Source: Symbiodinium natans (taxonomy: Eukaryota > Sar > Dinophyceae > Suessiales > Symbiodiniaceae). Taken from it: a stretch of DNA of 62,105 bases. Position 1 is the stretch's first letter; each line of letters starts with the position of its first letter. Positions 31,299 to 40,478 of the stretch are shown here, in pieces. A program made the translations under genes and the position numbers. The stretch is from NCBI GenBank assembly GCA_905221605.1, contig CAJNDS010002642.1:1-62105 (forward strand). Reading direction: 5' to 3'. Below the pieces are notes generated by a model, which saw only the letters and a program-made list of their open reading frames with translations, did not search any database and was not told the DNA's origin.

Positions 31299-32651
31299 AT
31301 GGCCTTCTGTCTGGATTTGGCGCCGGATCATCTTAGGAAGATTCTTGGCTCTTCCATCCATACTTCGCCCTGCCTCTTCTCGCATGACAACAAATTCTGT
31401 ACCGTGGAGTCCAATATCGCCTTTTGCATTATGCAGCTGGCTGGCACGGTCTCCATTCGTGCACACTTGGATGCCGATGTAAAGTCCTCCGAACTGGTTG
31501 GGGCTGCTCTCCAGCTTATCCACCGCTGTTGGTCCAAGGGACTTGCCCTCCAGTTAAGGGAGATAGATGGATGCGGATGCCTTGAGTGGCAGCAATGGGG
31601 GTTGCAAACTCTGCGCGCTATGGGTTCGGTGAGTGTGGCGTGGCATAATGTACTTGCTGGCCACATCGGGCAGGCGTATATAATTGCGCTCCCGGTAACA
31701 TTGCATGCATCTTGCAGAATTGCCACTACCACCCTGGGCAGCTACGAGGTGTTTTTTCTTCGGTTGAGCTCGCTGTCCTGTCTGCCTGTTTTCCGTCTTC
31801 ATGCACCTCTTCTCGCATACCAAAGGTCACCTCCCACCCTGCTTGCTCGTGCCACCCATCATGGTTTTTGGCCTGGCGTTCTTAAACGCCCCTCTGGGCC
31901 CCTCCCAGCCGAGAATGGCACCGGTGCGCCACGAGTGCAAGAGTACCAGTTCACCACCCAAACGGCCTGCGCCTTTCACGAACAGGGTCTTGGTGCGACC
32001 TGTGCTTTCGTTGGCCAAATCGCCACCTTCGTCCTCGTTGAAGTTGGACTCGAGTTTGGATGTATGCTCAAGTACACCATGTGTTGCTCACCCTACACGC
32101 ACGGAGAGTGGTACCTCCTCGACTCTACCCAACTAGGCGCTGAACTTCTTCCGCTCCTCCTGGAAAACATGGCCTTCCGACTTGATCTCAATCTGGTGCA
32201 AATCCAAGTAGTTGTCCAGGGACTGACTTTTGCTGTCCCTCTAGTCAGCTTTCTTGTTGATTGGCCTGTTGGCACGGTCTTTATTGCTGTTGCCTTCCCC
32301 TCCTTTGAGCACATGGTAGAGGCGCATCCGGTCCTGGTAGGGTCTTACTTTAGTAGGCGCCTCTGTATTGTCAATCCGCCTGATGGGATGCTCCCTCTCA
32401 ATCTCACAATCGATCCAATGCTGCCGGTGCTAATGCTGCAAATACTAATTGTGCAACACATGCGGCAACGGAGTGGTTACCTTGAAAGTCGGGCTTTCGT
32501 ACTTTGCGATGAACAGGGTTTTGTTGCGGACACGTGCACCAAAATCCAAACAGCGTTCCATGAGGATGCGAGGGTGCTTCTTAAGTACAAGTGCCTCACC
32601 TTCGAAGGTCACCTGTTTAGACTGGTCTCCGCCTCCCACAGCCTACTTTGA
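31299..32651 (+). CDS. Unknown protein, first of a duplicated pair (450 aa)
   Basis: ATG start after a 347-nt spacer. The protein is hydrophobic and cysteine-rich, without a clear signal peptide or family motif. The C-terminal third contains LVDWPVGTVF, AHPVLVG and MRQRSGYLESRAFVLCDEQG, which align with LVDWPVGTPF, AHPPVTVG and MRERSGHLECRSFVLADSQG of the next ORF. The N-terminal halves align more weakly. The pair must have arisen by tandem duplication inside the element. Confidence 0.72.
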   Translation: MAFCLDLAPDHLRKILGSSIHTSPCLFSHDNKFCTVESNIAFCIMQLAGTVSIRAHLDADVKSSELVGAALQLIHRCWSKGLALQLREIDGCGCLEWQQWGLQTLRAMGSVSVAWHNVLAGHIGQAYIIALPVTLHASCRIATTTLGSYEVFFLRLSSLSCLPVFRLHAPLLAYQRSPPTLLARATHHGFWPGVLKRPSGPLPAENGTGAPRVQEYQFTTQTACAFHEQGLGATCAFVGQIATFVLVEVGLEFGCMLKYTMCCSPYTHGEWYLLDSTQLGAELLPLLLENMAFRLDLNLVQIQVVVQGLTFAVPLVSFLVDWPVGTVFIAVAFPSFEHMVEAHPVLVGSYFSRRLCIVNPPDGMLPLNLTIDPMLPVLMLQILIVQHMRQRSGYLESRAFVLCDEQGFVADTCTKIQTAFHEDARVLLKYKCLTFEGHLFRLVSASHSLL

Positions 32652-32813
32652 TGCTAGGACGGCTGGCTTTGCTGCATTGGTAACGCCTTCTTGCCGCCTT
32701 TGGCTCACACTAGCGTAGTAGTGCTTTGGCTCATGGGAGTCTGAGGCTGCCCAGCGACGTCACTTTCCTGCCGCCACACTATACGACTCGTTGCCTTACG
32801 GCCCAACTTGAGC

Positions 32814-34325
32814 ATGTCAACAGAGGAAGATTGCCTTGACAGCGACCCAAGGCAGCTTGAGTACGCCCGTACTCTTTCTCTGCCGCAAGCTCTGTCCTTG
32901 GATTTGTCCCCCGTGGCCTTGACGCTGGTCCTAGGCAATGACCCTCTAATTCCTCTTTGCGGAGGTGGAGAGGACCCTGTGCAAAGACTGACATCGTCAG
33001 TCGCGCAACGCCTTCTTGTGGATCTCTGCAACATCAAGGTTGTTCTTGCCCTGCCATTGCAGAGTGTTCATGGCACTGAAAATGCCGCTGATGCCTTCCA
33101 GGCTTGGCTTAGTTGGAGCATAAGCCAAGAAGTAAAGATCGGCCAGGTCTCGGGCGGCTTAGACTTTCATTGGCACATGCTTCATTGGTGCCAATTGGCT
33201 ATCCAGTCTGTGGCCTGTCTTGCATCAGTTAATTCGCGCTGGTTCCGACTTCTCTTGGAAGGTCTGAGGGGAATGCCCTTCTTTGCGATTCCCACGGGGG
33301 AACACGCCGGAGCGTTCTTTGGAGTCACGCCTCTTGACGAATGCACTTATGACGTCCATGCAGTTGGAGACTTCCCACTCGCGAGCCTCCGCTTCCTCCG
33401 ACTGCGTTCACCGTTTACAGCTGACTTTGCCAATCAAACTCCTGCAAGGCAGCTCCTGGGCGGGCGACTTGCTCATGAGCATCATTGGCCTGCCCAAATG
33501 GATTCTCCTCACCCGCAGGCAGAGGGCCACTGTGGCAGTCTATGGCCTCGCACACAGTCCACCTTGCAGCGTCACGTGCCTGCCCCTTGGTCAGTCCGTG
33601 AAGCAGCTTCTCGTTGTAGGGTAAGGTATGCTGGCCTTGTTGCCAATCTCACCCTTGTGCGCGTTACTCAACATCAAGGTTGTAAGATTCAAATCGTTTG
33701 GTGCGTTGCCCCCTTTCGACAAGAAGCTCTTGAAGGGGATACTCTCCAACTTACCACTCAACTTTTCCCTGCTTTATGTGCTTTGTGCCCGAACCGCCTG
33801 CAGCCAGACCTCCTTGGGGTCTTCGCGGTTTCGCAACTTAGCCACCTACCTGTCCCTCCGTGCTGTGCCCTGGTAGATTGGCCGGTGGGCACACCGTTCA
33901 CTGTATATGCCTACAATGATCTCCTGGCTGTAAGGGCAGCGCATCCACCCGTCACTGTTGGCTGGCCGTCCTGGCACCTGCAGCTCCTCAACCCAAGCGA
34001 TTGGAATGACCTGCCTTGCCCTGTTTTGGCTTCTGGTAGCTGGCCTGTGTCCCTGTTGATGGTCAAATGCGTGCAAGCGATGAGAGAACGCAGTGGGCAC
34101 CTCGAGTGTCGATCTTTTGTCCTGGCCGACTCACAAGGTTTCGCGGTTTTGCATTCTAGGGAATGTGTTGGCGGGACTTCTTCATGGGTGCTGTGCAGTG
34201 CTGGCTCAGGTCAACTCTGTAGATCCGAGGTAGTCCACCGCCTTCCCCTCAGGAAGGCATCACTGACATGGTTGAGGCATCCAGCCCTCAAAGCCATATG
34301 GAACGTCTTGCTCCGCTGCTTGTGA
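32814..34325 (+). CDS. Unknown protein, second of a duplicated pair (503 aa)
   Basis: ATG at 32814 (a TTG two codons earlier is unlikely). It aligns with the preceding ORF along most of its length, best around LVDWPVGTPF and MRERSGHLECRSFVLADSQG. The aligned residues confirm that this frame is the coding one through 33430-33850, where another frame is also open. Function unknown. Two TTTGGCTCA motifs (32699 and 32725) lie in the 156-nt spacer before it. Confidence 0.72.
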   Translation: MSTEEDCLDSDPRQLEYARTLSLPQALSLDLSPVALTLVLGNDPLIPLCGGGEDPVQRLTSSVAQRLLVDLCNIKVVLALPLQSVHGTENAADAFQAWLSWSISQEVKIGQVSGGLDFHWHMLHWCQLAIQSVACLASVNSRWFRLLLEGLRGMPFFAIPTGEHAGAFFGVTPLDECTYDVHAVGDFPLASLRFLRLRSPFTADFANQTPARQLLGGRLAHEHHWPAQMDSPHPQAEGHCGSLWPRTQSTLQRHVPAPWSVREAASRCRVRYAGLVANLTLVRVTQHQGCKIQIVWCVAPFRQEALEGDTLQLTTQLFPALCALCPNRLQPDLLGVFAVSQLSHLPVPPCCALVDWPVGTPFTVYAYNDLLAVRAAHPPVTVGWPSWHLQLLNPSDWNDLPCPVLASGSWPVSLLMVKCVQAMRERSGHLECRSFVLADSQGFAVLHSRECVGGTSSWVLCSAGSGQLCRSEVVHRLPLRKASLTWLRHPALKAIWNVLLRCL

Positions 34326-34888
34326 TTGTCTCGCAGTTGAGCCCTACGTCGGCCTACTGTATGCCCGCCTCCAGGCACAGCGATAGACACCTTCACGACT
34401 GCCCAATGGATGCATTGCGTTGTATCCTCTTTGATGCGTGCACTGTGTGCTTGAGCCTGTGGTTAATTATAGAGCCGCGCGAAGGCCTCTCCGAGCCTCC
34501 ACAAGTGTACCTCTGGCGGCAACAACAGTCGAATTGGGGTTGTTGTTATACTCGCCTCCCTCACGTCGCTCCTGGAGTCGAGAATTATAGGGTTGCCCTC
34601 CCATCCCTGAGGGAAACCGCGAGAGTGGCTGCTGTTTGTCGGCGCTGGGGAGGTATCATCGGGGCTTGGGCATCGCGCAGGCGTTTTGTGACATCGACGT
34701 CAACCTTCGCCAGTACACAGCGTGTTGTGCCCGTCGTGCGTGTGAACTGCACCCATTTAAAATTGCAGCTTCATGTTACGGAATTGATGGACTTGGGTGT
34801 CGCGCGAATGCGAAACAATGCTATACTCTTCCCCTCCTCTAGCCAGGCTAGGACCCCAGTCACTGGGCAAGTGGAGGAGGACGGTTGA
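34268..34888 (+). CDS. Unknown protein, overlapping the previous ORF (206 aa)
   Basis: ATG 58 nt before the end of the previous ORF, in another frame. It has a balanced composition and an arginine-rich middle (WGGIIGAWASRRRFV). It may be a separate protein or the frame-shifted end of its predecessor. No motif recognised. Confidence 0.45.
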   Translation: MVEASSPQSHMERLAPLLVIVSQLSPTSAYCMPASRHSDRHLHDCPMDALRCILFDACTVCLSLWLIIEPREGLSEPPQVYLWRQQQSNWGCCYTRLPHVAPGVENYRVALPSLRETARVAAVCRRWGGIIGAWASRRRFVTSTSTFASTQRVVPVVRVNCTHLKLQLHVTELMDLGVARMRNNAILFPSSSQARTPVTGQVEEDG

Positions 34889-35187
34889 GTTGCTCATGCC
34901 ACGTGAGTGCGCCCGCACTCACACGGCGGTGTAGGAACCTGCATCTCTTCTCAAGGCAGTAGATCCATTTACGTTCTCTGCATAAGTTTGACGAGCAGTG
35001 ACCCCTCACCGCAATTTCCGAGCAGGGGCTCGGTGAAGCGGCTCAGGAGCTCCCGTTCGGGTTGCTCCCTTGCTCCCGAGTATTACCTGCAGAGAATCTT
35101 GTGAGGGTGCGGGAGTGATTTGATGTTGGGTACGTGAGTGCGCCCCCTGTGGCTCATAGCCCTCTCAGCCGCGAACATAAAGGAGTG

Positions 35188-35973
35188 ATGGTATTACCCG
35201 CTAACTTGCCCCCTTGTTCTGTGCCGCCAGGGCTCACAGGAGCAAGCGCCCGCTTGCCCTCCCCGAACTCACTGCCCGGCATGGCTGCTTCGTTGGTCAT
35301 TGGTGGCAGCCTTTACACTGCTGTCAATGGAGATGGCGACAGTGACTGGGAAAGATGTTACCCTTACGAACACCCTGAGATCTTTTCCAGCGAGCCCATC
35401 CTCGAAGGCCACGGCCACACTTGTAGTGCTGGCTGGATATCGCTCACCAAGCTCCTCGTACTGCAAGGAATCCGCGATGCCTCGGCAGCCCAAGGACGTC
35501 CTAATCAACGGACCCTCGCCATGGTTGCTGCGGCCGAACTCGCGCACTCTGTTGGAGGTCATCGTGCCTGGCTTGCACACCACCTTCGAGATCTTTCGCA
35601 GGATTTGAGGAACGAGCTTGCCCAGGAGTACGGGGCGTTACTGGCTATGTTCAGGCGTCCGCCTGGACCACAGCAGAATGCCCTTTTAGCCTGGGCCAGG
35701 CCAATCATTGTGCATCGCCAGGAAGATTTTCCAATTTACCTCATAAAAGCGCATTTGGAGCAGCATCTTTTGCTTGCATGGCGTTTCACTGCCGATAAAG
35801 TCAATTTGCTTTTGCAAGCGATGTCCGATGCTGTCCCCAATGATAATGCCGTCATTCTGGAGTGGGTAGCGTGCTTCCTCGATGAACGTATTGCTACCGA
35901 CATTCTCGAGCATTTAGATGACGAGACCATGCATCTGCTTGAGGACAATCGGCATTCGGATAGTGACATCTAA
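35188..35973 (+). CDS. Unknown helical protein in giant LINE (about 261 aa)
   Basis: The first ATG in the frame is near 35188; the frame is open from 35134. The C-terminal half is leucine/alanine-rich and helical, ending in an acidic tail (EHLDDETMHLLEDNRHSDSD). A weak match to the 30415 ORF suggests an old duplication. No catalytic motif seen. Confidence 0.6.
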   Translation: MVLPANLPPCSVPPGLTGASARLPSPNSLPGMAASLVIGGSLYTAVNGDGDSDWERCYPYEHPEIFSSEPILEGHGHTCSAGWISLTKLLVLQGIRDASAAQGRPNQRTLAMVAAAELAHSVGGHRAWLAHHLRDLSQDLRNELAQEYGALLAMFRRPPGPQQNALLAWARPIIVHRQEDFPIYLIKAHLEQHLLLAWRFTADKVNLLLQAMSDAVPNDNAVILEWVACFLDERIATDILEHLDDETMHLLEDNRHSDSDI

Positions 35974-36270
35974 CGCTGACCTTGTGCGAATACGGAACAA
36001 ACGGCGGCCTAGTACATCGGTCGTTATCCATGGTCATGCGGCATTCCTGTATGTCATGCTGTTGTCTTGACCGATTTGGAAAGTTGTAACCATTGATCAT
36101 GTTATACTGCTGATGTAGTCTCCAACTGAAGGGAGCTGAGTCAGGGGAAGTTGGGAGCAAGCTTGTTGTTGTGTGACATTCTTTGCGCTGGACGGCACGG
36201 CTCTCAGGCAAGGCTGCCCAGTCTTCCTCTACCTTGCCCCATCAATTGGGTAGGCTGCCTCTTCTTCGCC

Positions 36271-37140
36271 ATGGCATTGCAAGAGCCCCTTGGCATGGAG
36301 AACCTGCAGCCTCCTCCATTGGTCGCCCCTCCGCTCGTAGCTGGGCGTGAAAACACCTGGATTACGGCGAGCCATGGCAGTTCAACCCTCCCCTTTGTTG
36401 TATCCCGGCCGAGTGCGGATGCAGGGGAAGCCAACTCGATAGTGCTTCTCCTCCCTGGTTGTGGACATTTCTATGTGGAGAATATGCACCCACTGCCTTG
36501 GCAAGGGGCCATCGAGTATCTGTGGAGCAACCTGGCTTTCAAAAAGGCCGTCATTGCCTGCGCATGGCCTGTGGCGGGACAAGCAGGCTCACCGCCTGCC
36601 TGGATGCTGCCTGACGGTGCTGCCTGGACCAAGGCAGTGTATACAATGGAAATTCTACCGCTCCTACTGGCCGTCCAACGTGATGCGAGCCCTCGCATCT
36701 CCTTGCCCACATATCTCATGGGCCTTGGCTCTGGAGGAACCATCACCTACCAGATTGCAATTTCCGAGGCCCATGCGACCTTCCGGGCTTGTGTCTGCAT
36801 GGGCCCCATTAGGCTGCCTTCTTTGCTGCCAGCCCCCACGGGCGGGGAGACACGAATTTTAGTCTATGGCGGACGAAAGGACGTAGAGACCTTTCAGCAC
36901 CACCTTCGGATGTGCTACTCGGTGCGGGGCAATCATCGCGTGCCTCCTGTCACAGAAGCCCTTTCCGAGGACTCACACTTTACCGCCTTCAAGGGCTACG
37001 GACGCACGCAGTACCCCTGGGCCCCCGGCCTCACAATCCGCCAGGTCGTTATCGGCAAGGACCCGGAGCATGTGGTGTGGCCTGCATTGCTGAGCGATCC
37101 TGATTGGCTGCTGGCGGACCATATCGAGCTCCCGGAGTAG
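36271..37140 (+). CDS. Alpha/beta-hydrolase-like protein (289 aa)
   Basis: ATG at 36271 in a good GCCATGG context; the frame is open from 36151 without an earlier ATG. VLLLPGCGHFYVEN, then YLMGLGSGGTITYQIA, then RILVYGGRKDVETF follow the order of an alpha/beta hydrolase (strand 3, nucleophile elbow, acid loop), though the elbow is not a strict GxSxG. Decayed copies of the 36460-36735 segment recur in the 3' region of the element (47081-48780), so this ORF or a relative was duplicated there. Substrate unknown. Confidence 0.55.
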   Translation: MALQEPLGMENLQPPPLVAPPLVAGRENTWITASHGSSTLPFVVSRPSADAGEANSIVLLLPGCGHFYVENMHPLPWQGAIEYLWSNLAFKKAVIACAWPVAGQAGSPPAWMLPDGAAWTKAVYTMEILPLLLAVQRDASPRISLPTYLMGLGSGGTITYQIAISEAHATFRACVCMGPIRLPSLLPAPTGGETRILVYGGRKDVETFQHHLRMCYSVRGNHRVPPVTEALSEDSHFTAFKGYGRTQYPWAPGLTIRQVVIGKDPEHVVWPALLSDPDWLLADHIELPE

Positions 37141-37665
37141 TCGTCGGGGCAGGGTAGAGAGTGCCTTCCTTTTTCCATTTTAATCGATTTATGCGCGCCG
37201 GCCCTTGTGTTGCCGCTACAAACAGACCAGCAACCGAGGTACGCCTGCATTCTGGTGCTACTACTGTGCACGGACAAAATAAAGGATGCCATCGTCTCCA
37301 GGTCATTGCTTTGTACATGCAGCACAGTGCAGCCACAAGTAACAGCCACCTGCGATGACACGCTGCATCCCTTTTCAGGTTGCGCGTTGGATGTGCCCTG
37401 GCTCAAGCTAAGGGTGGCTGGCTGACTGAACGAGGAACCCATTGTGTAGAGGGTTGTAACGCTCCTGGCTGGTTTTTGTCTCGCCTCTCTGCTTCTTCTC
37501 TCCTGTGTGCTGTGGTTTTTGTTTGGTCCTCCCTTTCCTGGTGCCCCTCCCTAGTTTTTGTAAGGGCTTTCCAGGGATCTTGGTGTCTGGAGGTTGCCTC
37601 GTGGTTCTCCGCTGTCTGTGGGGTTGTCACATGAGTTTGGCCTGCCATGTTCGGTGAGTGATGCC
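37141..37665. other. 525-nt spacer within giant LINE
   Basis: No supported ORF. It contains TGGCTCAAG at 37399-37407, the last 9 nt of the dinoflagellate spliced leader, 259 nt before the next ATG. Confidence 0.4.
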
Positions 37666-38226
37666 ATGGAGTCGTATGCCTGTCAACCGTACGCGATCCG
37701 GGTTGGAGCGCAAGTGCTCCAAGTCCACGTTGCCAGGAGAGGGCAACTCACTGCACTTGCCACTTTAGGGACCAGTGATATCGCAATGACCAGGCAGATG
37801 CAAGCCGGCGTCATCCTGCCTCACGAATTCGATGCTGCCGGTTGGTGCCGATACTTTCCGCCGGAAATACAACCCTTGTTGTGTCTGGACCATTCTGCCT
37901 TTTTGAGAAACAGCAACGCCGTCTGCTTTGCCCGGCAACCCACGGTTCGCTGTTCTCCTGCATGCATGGAGGCCAGGCATCGGCATCATGCCGCATGGCA
38001 GTGCCCTCATGGGGCGAGCGGTGTCCACGCACAGTGCTTTGCCTGGTGACGCGATAGACCTTCCCCCTTGGGCGAGTGTTGTCACCGAACAAGGAGCGGG
38101 TAGGGAGACAGCCCTGTCTCCGGGCCCTGGCAAACTCCATCACCTAATCCACCTAGGGTCTGCTGGCCGGAGAATAGTCCTCGCCCTCCCATACCGCCGA
38201 TTCCTCCACGTGTTGGAGAATACCCA
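37666..38226 (+). pseudogene. N-terminal part of glycosyltransferase-like ORF, frame-disrupted
   Basis: ATG at 37666 (GCCATGG) opens a frame that reads to 38049, but protein-like sequence appears to shift to another frame near 37928 (GSALMGRAVSTHSALPGDAI) and returns to the first frame near 38227. Two compensating indels in one gene would explain this; separate small overlapping ORFs are the alternative. Confidence 0.4.
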
Positions 38227-39087
38227 GTGGGTGAGGTCAGTAGGATCGAGCCGCGAATTCCACATGGGAGGCCACCTCCCGCGCCAGTTGCAGCCGACCT
38301 GCCACCGTGGCAGGTCCCTAGCCACCCAGGTCCACAGGTCCTTGCGGCGACCGCAATGCAGGCTATATGTCAGCTTCGCACGCTCAGTGCTGACCATGCG
38401 CCGGGGCCTCAAGAGCCTGAGGATCTCGCGCAGGCACTAGAAAGTAATCAGAATTTCCCTGAGCCCACCCCTAGCGGCGTACTGCCATTGAAACTGGCCT
38501 CGGGAGCCATTTCCGGCGAACCGCCTGAGCCGCAAGGTCTCCACCCAGAGATTGACTACAATGCATTACTCGGCTGCCTACTTCCACAGCTCCGGGCTGC
38601 TGAGTCCGCAGGAGCCCATGTCCTGCTCTTGGTCACGGATAGTCGCTGCTTCTTGTCTATTCCGCACTTCCCCTACTTTGTCCGGCATTTGGTAGCACGC
38701 ATGCAGTGGGAAGGCCCGTTTAAGGAGAGGTGGTTTCCCATCTTGGTTAACACCAAGGAAGCGGGGCTAGCTTCTGTGCACTTTACGTGGGCGGGGCCCG
38801 AAATTCTGGCAGTCCTCAGAATCCTTGCGCCAGGGGTGGTCTTGATGTTGCTTGACCATGACACCTTGTTCACTGCCAGGTGGGAAGCCGAAGAGCTGCG
38901 AAGGTTTGCAGTCCTCGATCTATTGCCCAATACCCCTGGGCAGCATGGAAGTCGAGACGGACGAGACACAGCCCTGTGGCTCGCTTCCAGCCTCGCCGTG
39001 GAGTTGCTCGCCGGACGGGTCCATACCGTGTGGGGCCCGATCGCCAAACTCAATTGGCATGGTTTGTGCGTCCGAGGACCAGCTTGA
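38227..39087 (+). CDS. Glycosyltransferase-like protein, N-half
   Basis: There is no ATG at the beginning of the frame, so it is probably entered from upstream. A proline-rich linker is followed by a Rossmann-like core. VVLMLLDHDTLFTARWEAEE near 38840-38900 carries a DxD-type motif after a hydrophobic strand, as in GT-A fold (GT8-like) transferases, which use it to bind metal and nucleotide sugar. The frame ends at 39087, and the next frame continues with the expected downstream motif, so the gene looks split. Confidence 0.5.
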   Translation: MGEVSRIEPRIPHGRPPPAPVAADLPPWQVPSHPGPQVLAATAMQAICQLRTLSADHAPGPQEPEDLAQALESNQNFPEPTPSGVLPLKLASGAISGEPPEPQGLHPEIDYNALLGCLLPQLRAAESAGAHVLLLVTDSRCFLSIPHFPYFVRHLVARMQWEGPFKERWFPILVNTKEAGLASVHFTWAGPEILAVLRILAPGVVLMLLDHDTLFTARWEAEELRRFAVLDLLPNTPGQHGSRDGRDTALWLASSLAVELLAGRVHTVWGPIAKLNWHGLCVRGPA

Positions 39088-40171
39088 AGCAAATGGGGGA
39101 TTGGTCCTCTTCTACCCGAATGCTCCGGACGGCCAAAATCCCCGGCCCCCTCGCTTCTGCATCCCTGGCAACGTCGCTAGTGCGGTGACCTCAATTGGTA
39201 CTGCGTTGAGCCGAGCCCTGCAGCTAGTCATCATGCCCAGTGAAGTGCCCACTCCATTGCCTGGTATGCATGAGCAGGTGCCGTTGGACCAGATCCATTA
39301 TCGGCAATGTCTACGCAACACCCCTCTTGCCGGAACCACTGCTCACAAGCACTCTGACTTTGTGTTTGCGTGGGCACTTTTAGGAAGATACATACATGAA
39401 GTTGCGTGGAAAACGGCCGACCTTACTGCCGGCCGGCCAGAGCCAGACATCCAGTTTGGCGCCTCCCCAGTCAGGCAGGTCAGAGGGGTCAAAACATGGG
39501 GACAAGGCCCATATGAGCAGGGATTTCTTCCCTTGCTCAGGGGTTATGGCGGCTCGCACTCTCGTTTGGCATTCCTACCTGGTCCTGACTTATTCATGGC
39601 GAACCGATACGCCGAGGTTATACCCCCTCCTTTTGTGCATGGATATGGTGCCAAAGGCAAAAACATCCTGCCGCAGTGGGGGAGTGTGGTACGGCTGCCT
39701 ACTCTACCCGAGTCGGTCTGGGGCAACGGGAACACCGTCCCTCTGTGGGCCTCTGTTGGGAAAAAGGGCAGTGGACCAGTGCGGCTCCAGCTCTTCCCTC
39801 GATTCCTCATGTTTTGGAAGAAAGATGCCCTATCTTCCTGCAGGGCCACCCCGAAATGGCGCAGTCGACCCAATACCCCAACTGGGCCGCTTGCTCTTCT
39901 TGCTGCCGCTGCGCATGCTTGGCTGGCCCAGGCGGATCTGCCGTGGCCTCTCTTCGCTGCAGACATAAAGGTCACGCCGTTGGGCCTCAGTCAATACTGG
40001 GATGATGGACGAGCCATGCGTGTGCAACAAGCCCTGGCAGCCTTTGCCTTTCCTGCCTACCAGTACCCGCCCCCAAAGCCTCACCTAACCCCCTCAGGGG
40101 AATGTCGGTCGCTCTTCATTAGCGGGATGAATGGGAAGGCTGAGAATACGCCCCCCCACTGTGTCGGGTAG
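39059..40171 (+). CDS. Glycosyltransferase-like protein, C-half
   Basis: ATG at 39059 overlaps the previous frame by 29 nt. EANGGLVLFYPNA near the start fits the NxGxxxF/L element that follows the DxD in GT8-like enzymes, and FVHGYGAKGK near 39640 recalls the conserved His-x-x-Gly metal ligand region. Continuity with the previous frame suggests one original gene. A run of seven C at 40151-40157 near the end marks a further frame change into the ORF at 40131-40478. Confidence 0.5.
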   Translation: MVCASEDQLEANGGLVLFYPNAPDGQNPRPPRFCIPGNVASAVTSIGTALSRALQLVIMPSEVPTPLPGMHEQVPLDQIHYRQCLRNTPLAGTTAHKHSDFVFAWALLGRYIHEVAWKTADLTAGRPEPDIQFGASPVRQVRGVKTWGQGPYEQGFLPLLRGYGGSHSRLAFLPGPDLFMANRYAEVIPPPFVHGYGAKGKNILPQWGSVVRLPTLPESVWGNGNTVPLWASVGKKGSGPVRLQLFPRFLMFWKKDALSSCRATPKWRSRPNTPTGPLALLAAAAHAWLAQADLPWPLFAADIKVTPLGLSQYWDDGRAMRVQQALAAFAFPAYQYPPPKPHLTPSGECRSLFISGMNGKAENTPPHCVG

Positions 40172-40478
40172 CATCATTCACACAGCCAATTCCTATGCAC
40201 TCACTGGCTTAGAAATGGAAACAGTCCGGGACAACCAGGGCAAAAAGGTCCGATATGAGGACACACAACGCCCGTTGTTGCTTTCGACCAGCGGTAATGC
40301 CGCACATGCATTGTTGCTCCTGCCCCAAGCCGCCCAGCTATGGGCACGTGCTCTGTACCCTCAGGTCGAAGGATGCGGTCTGCCAGCGGCGGTTCGTGCT
40401 AGAATCAGCTCGGTAGAAGCTTCCCTGACAATGTGCCCTGCCCTGGCTCACTGCACATGCCACATACTGCTGCGCTGA
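40131..40478 (+). CDS. Hydrolase-like protein, N-terminal part
   Basis: A short frame overlapping the ORFs on both sides. TSGNAAHALLLLPQAAQLWA resembles the first strands of the hydrolase-like ORF at 36271. It leads into the GxSxG-containing frame after about 40440. It is probably one exon-free gene broken by a -1 frame change. Confidence 0.4.
   Translation: MGRLRIRPPTVSGSIIHTANSYALTGLEMETVRDNQGKKVRYEDTQRPLLLSTSGNAAHALLLLPQAAQLWARALYPQVEGCGLPAAVRARISSVEASLTMCPALAHCTCHILLR

Noticed and set aside
33283-33876. Alternative frames inside the 32814 ORF
   Set aside because: Alignment with the paralogous 31299 ORF supports the long frame instead.
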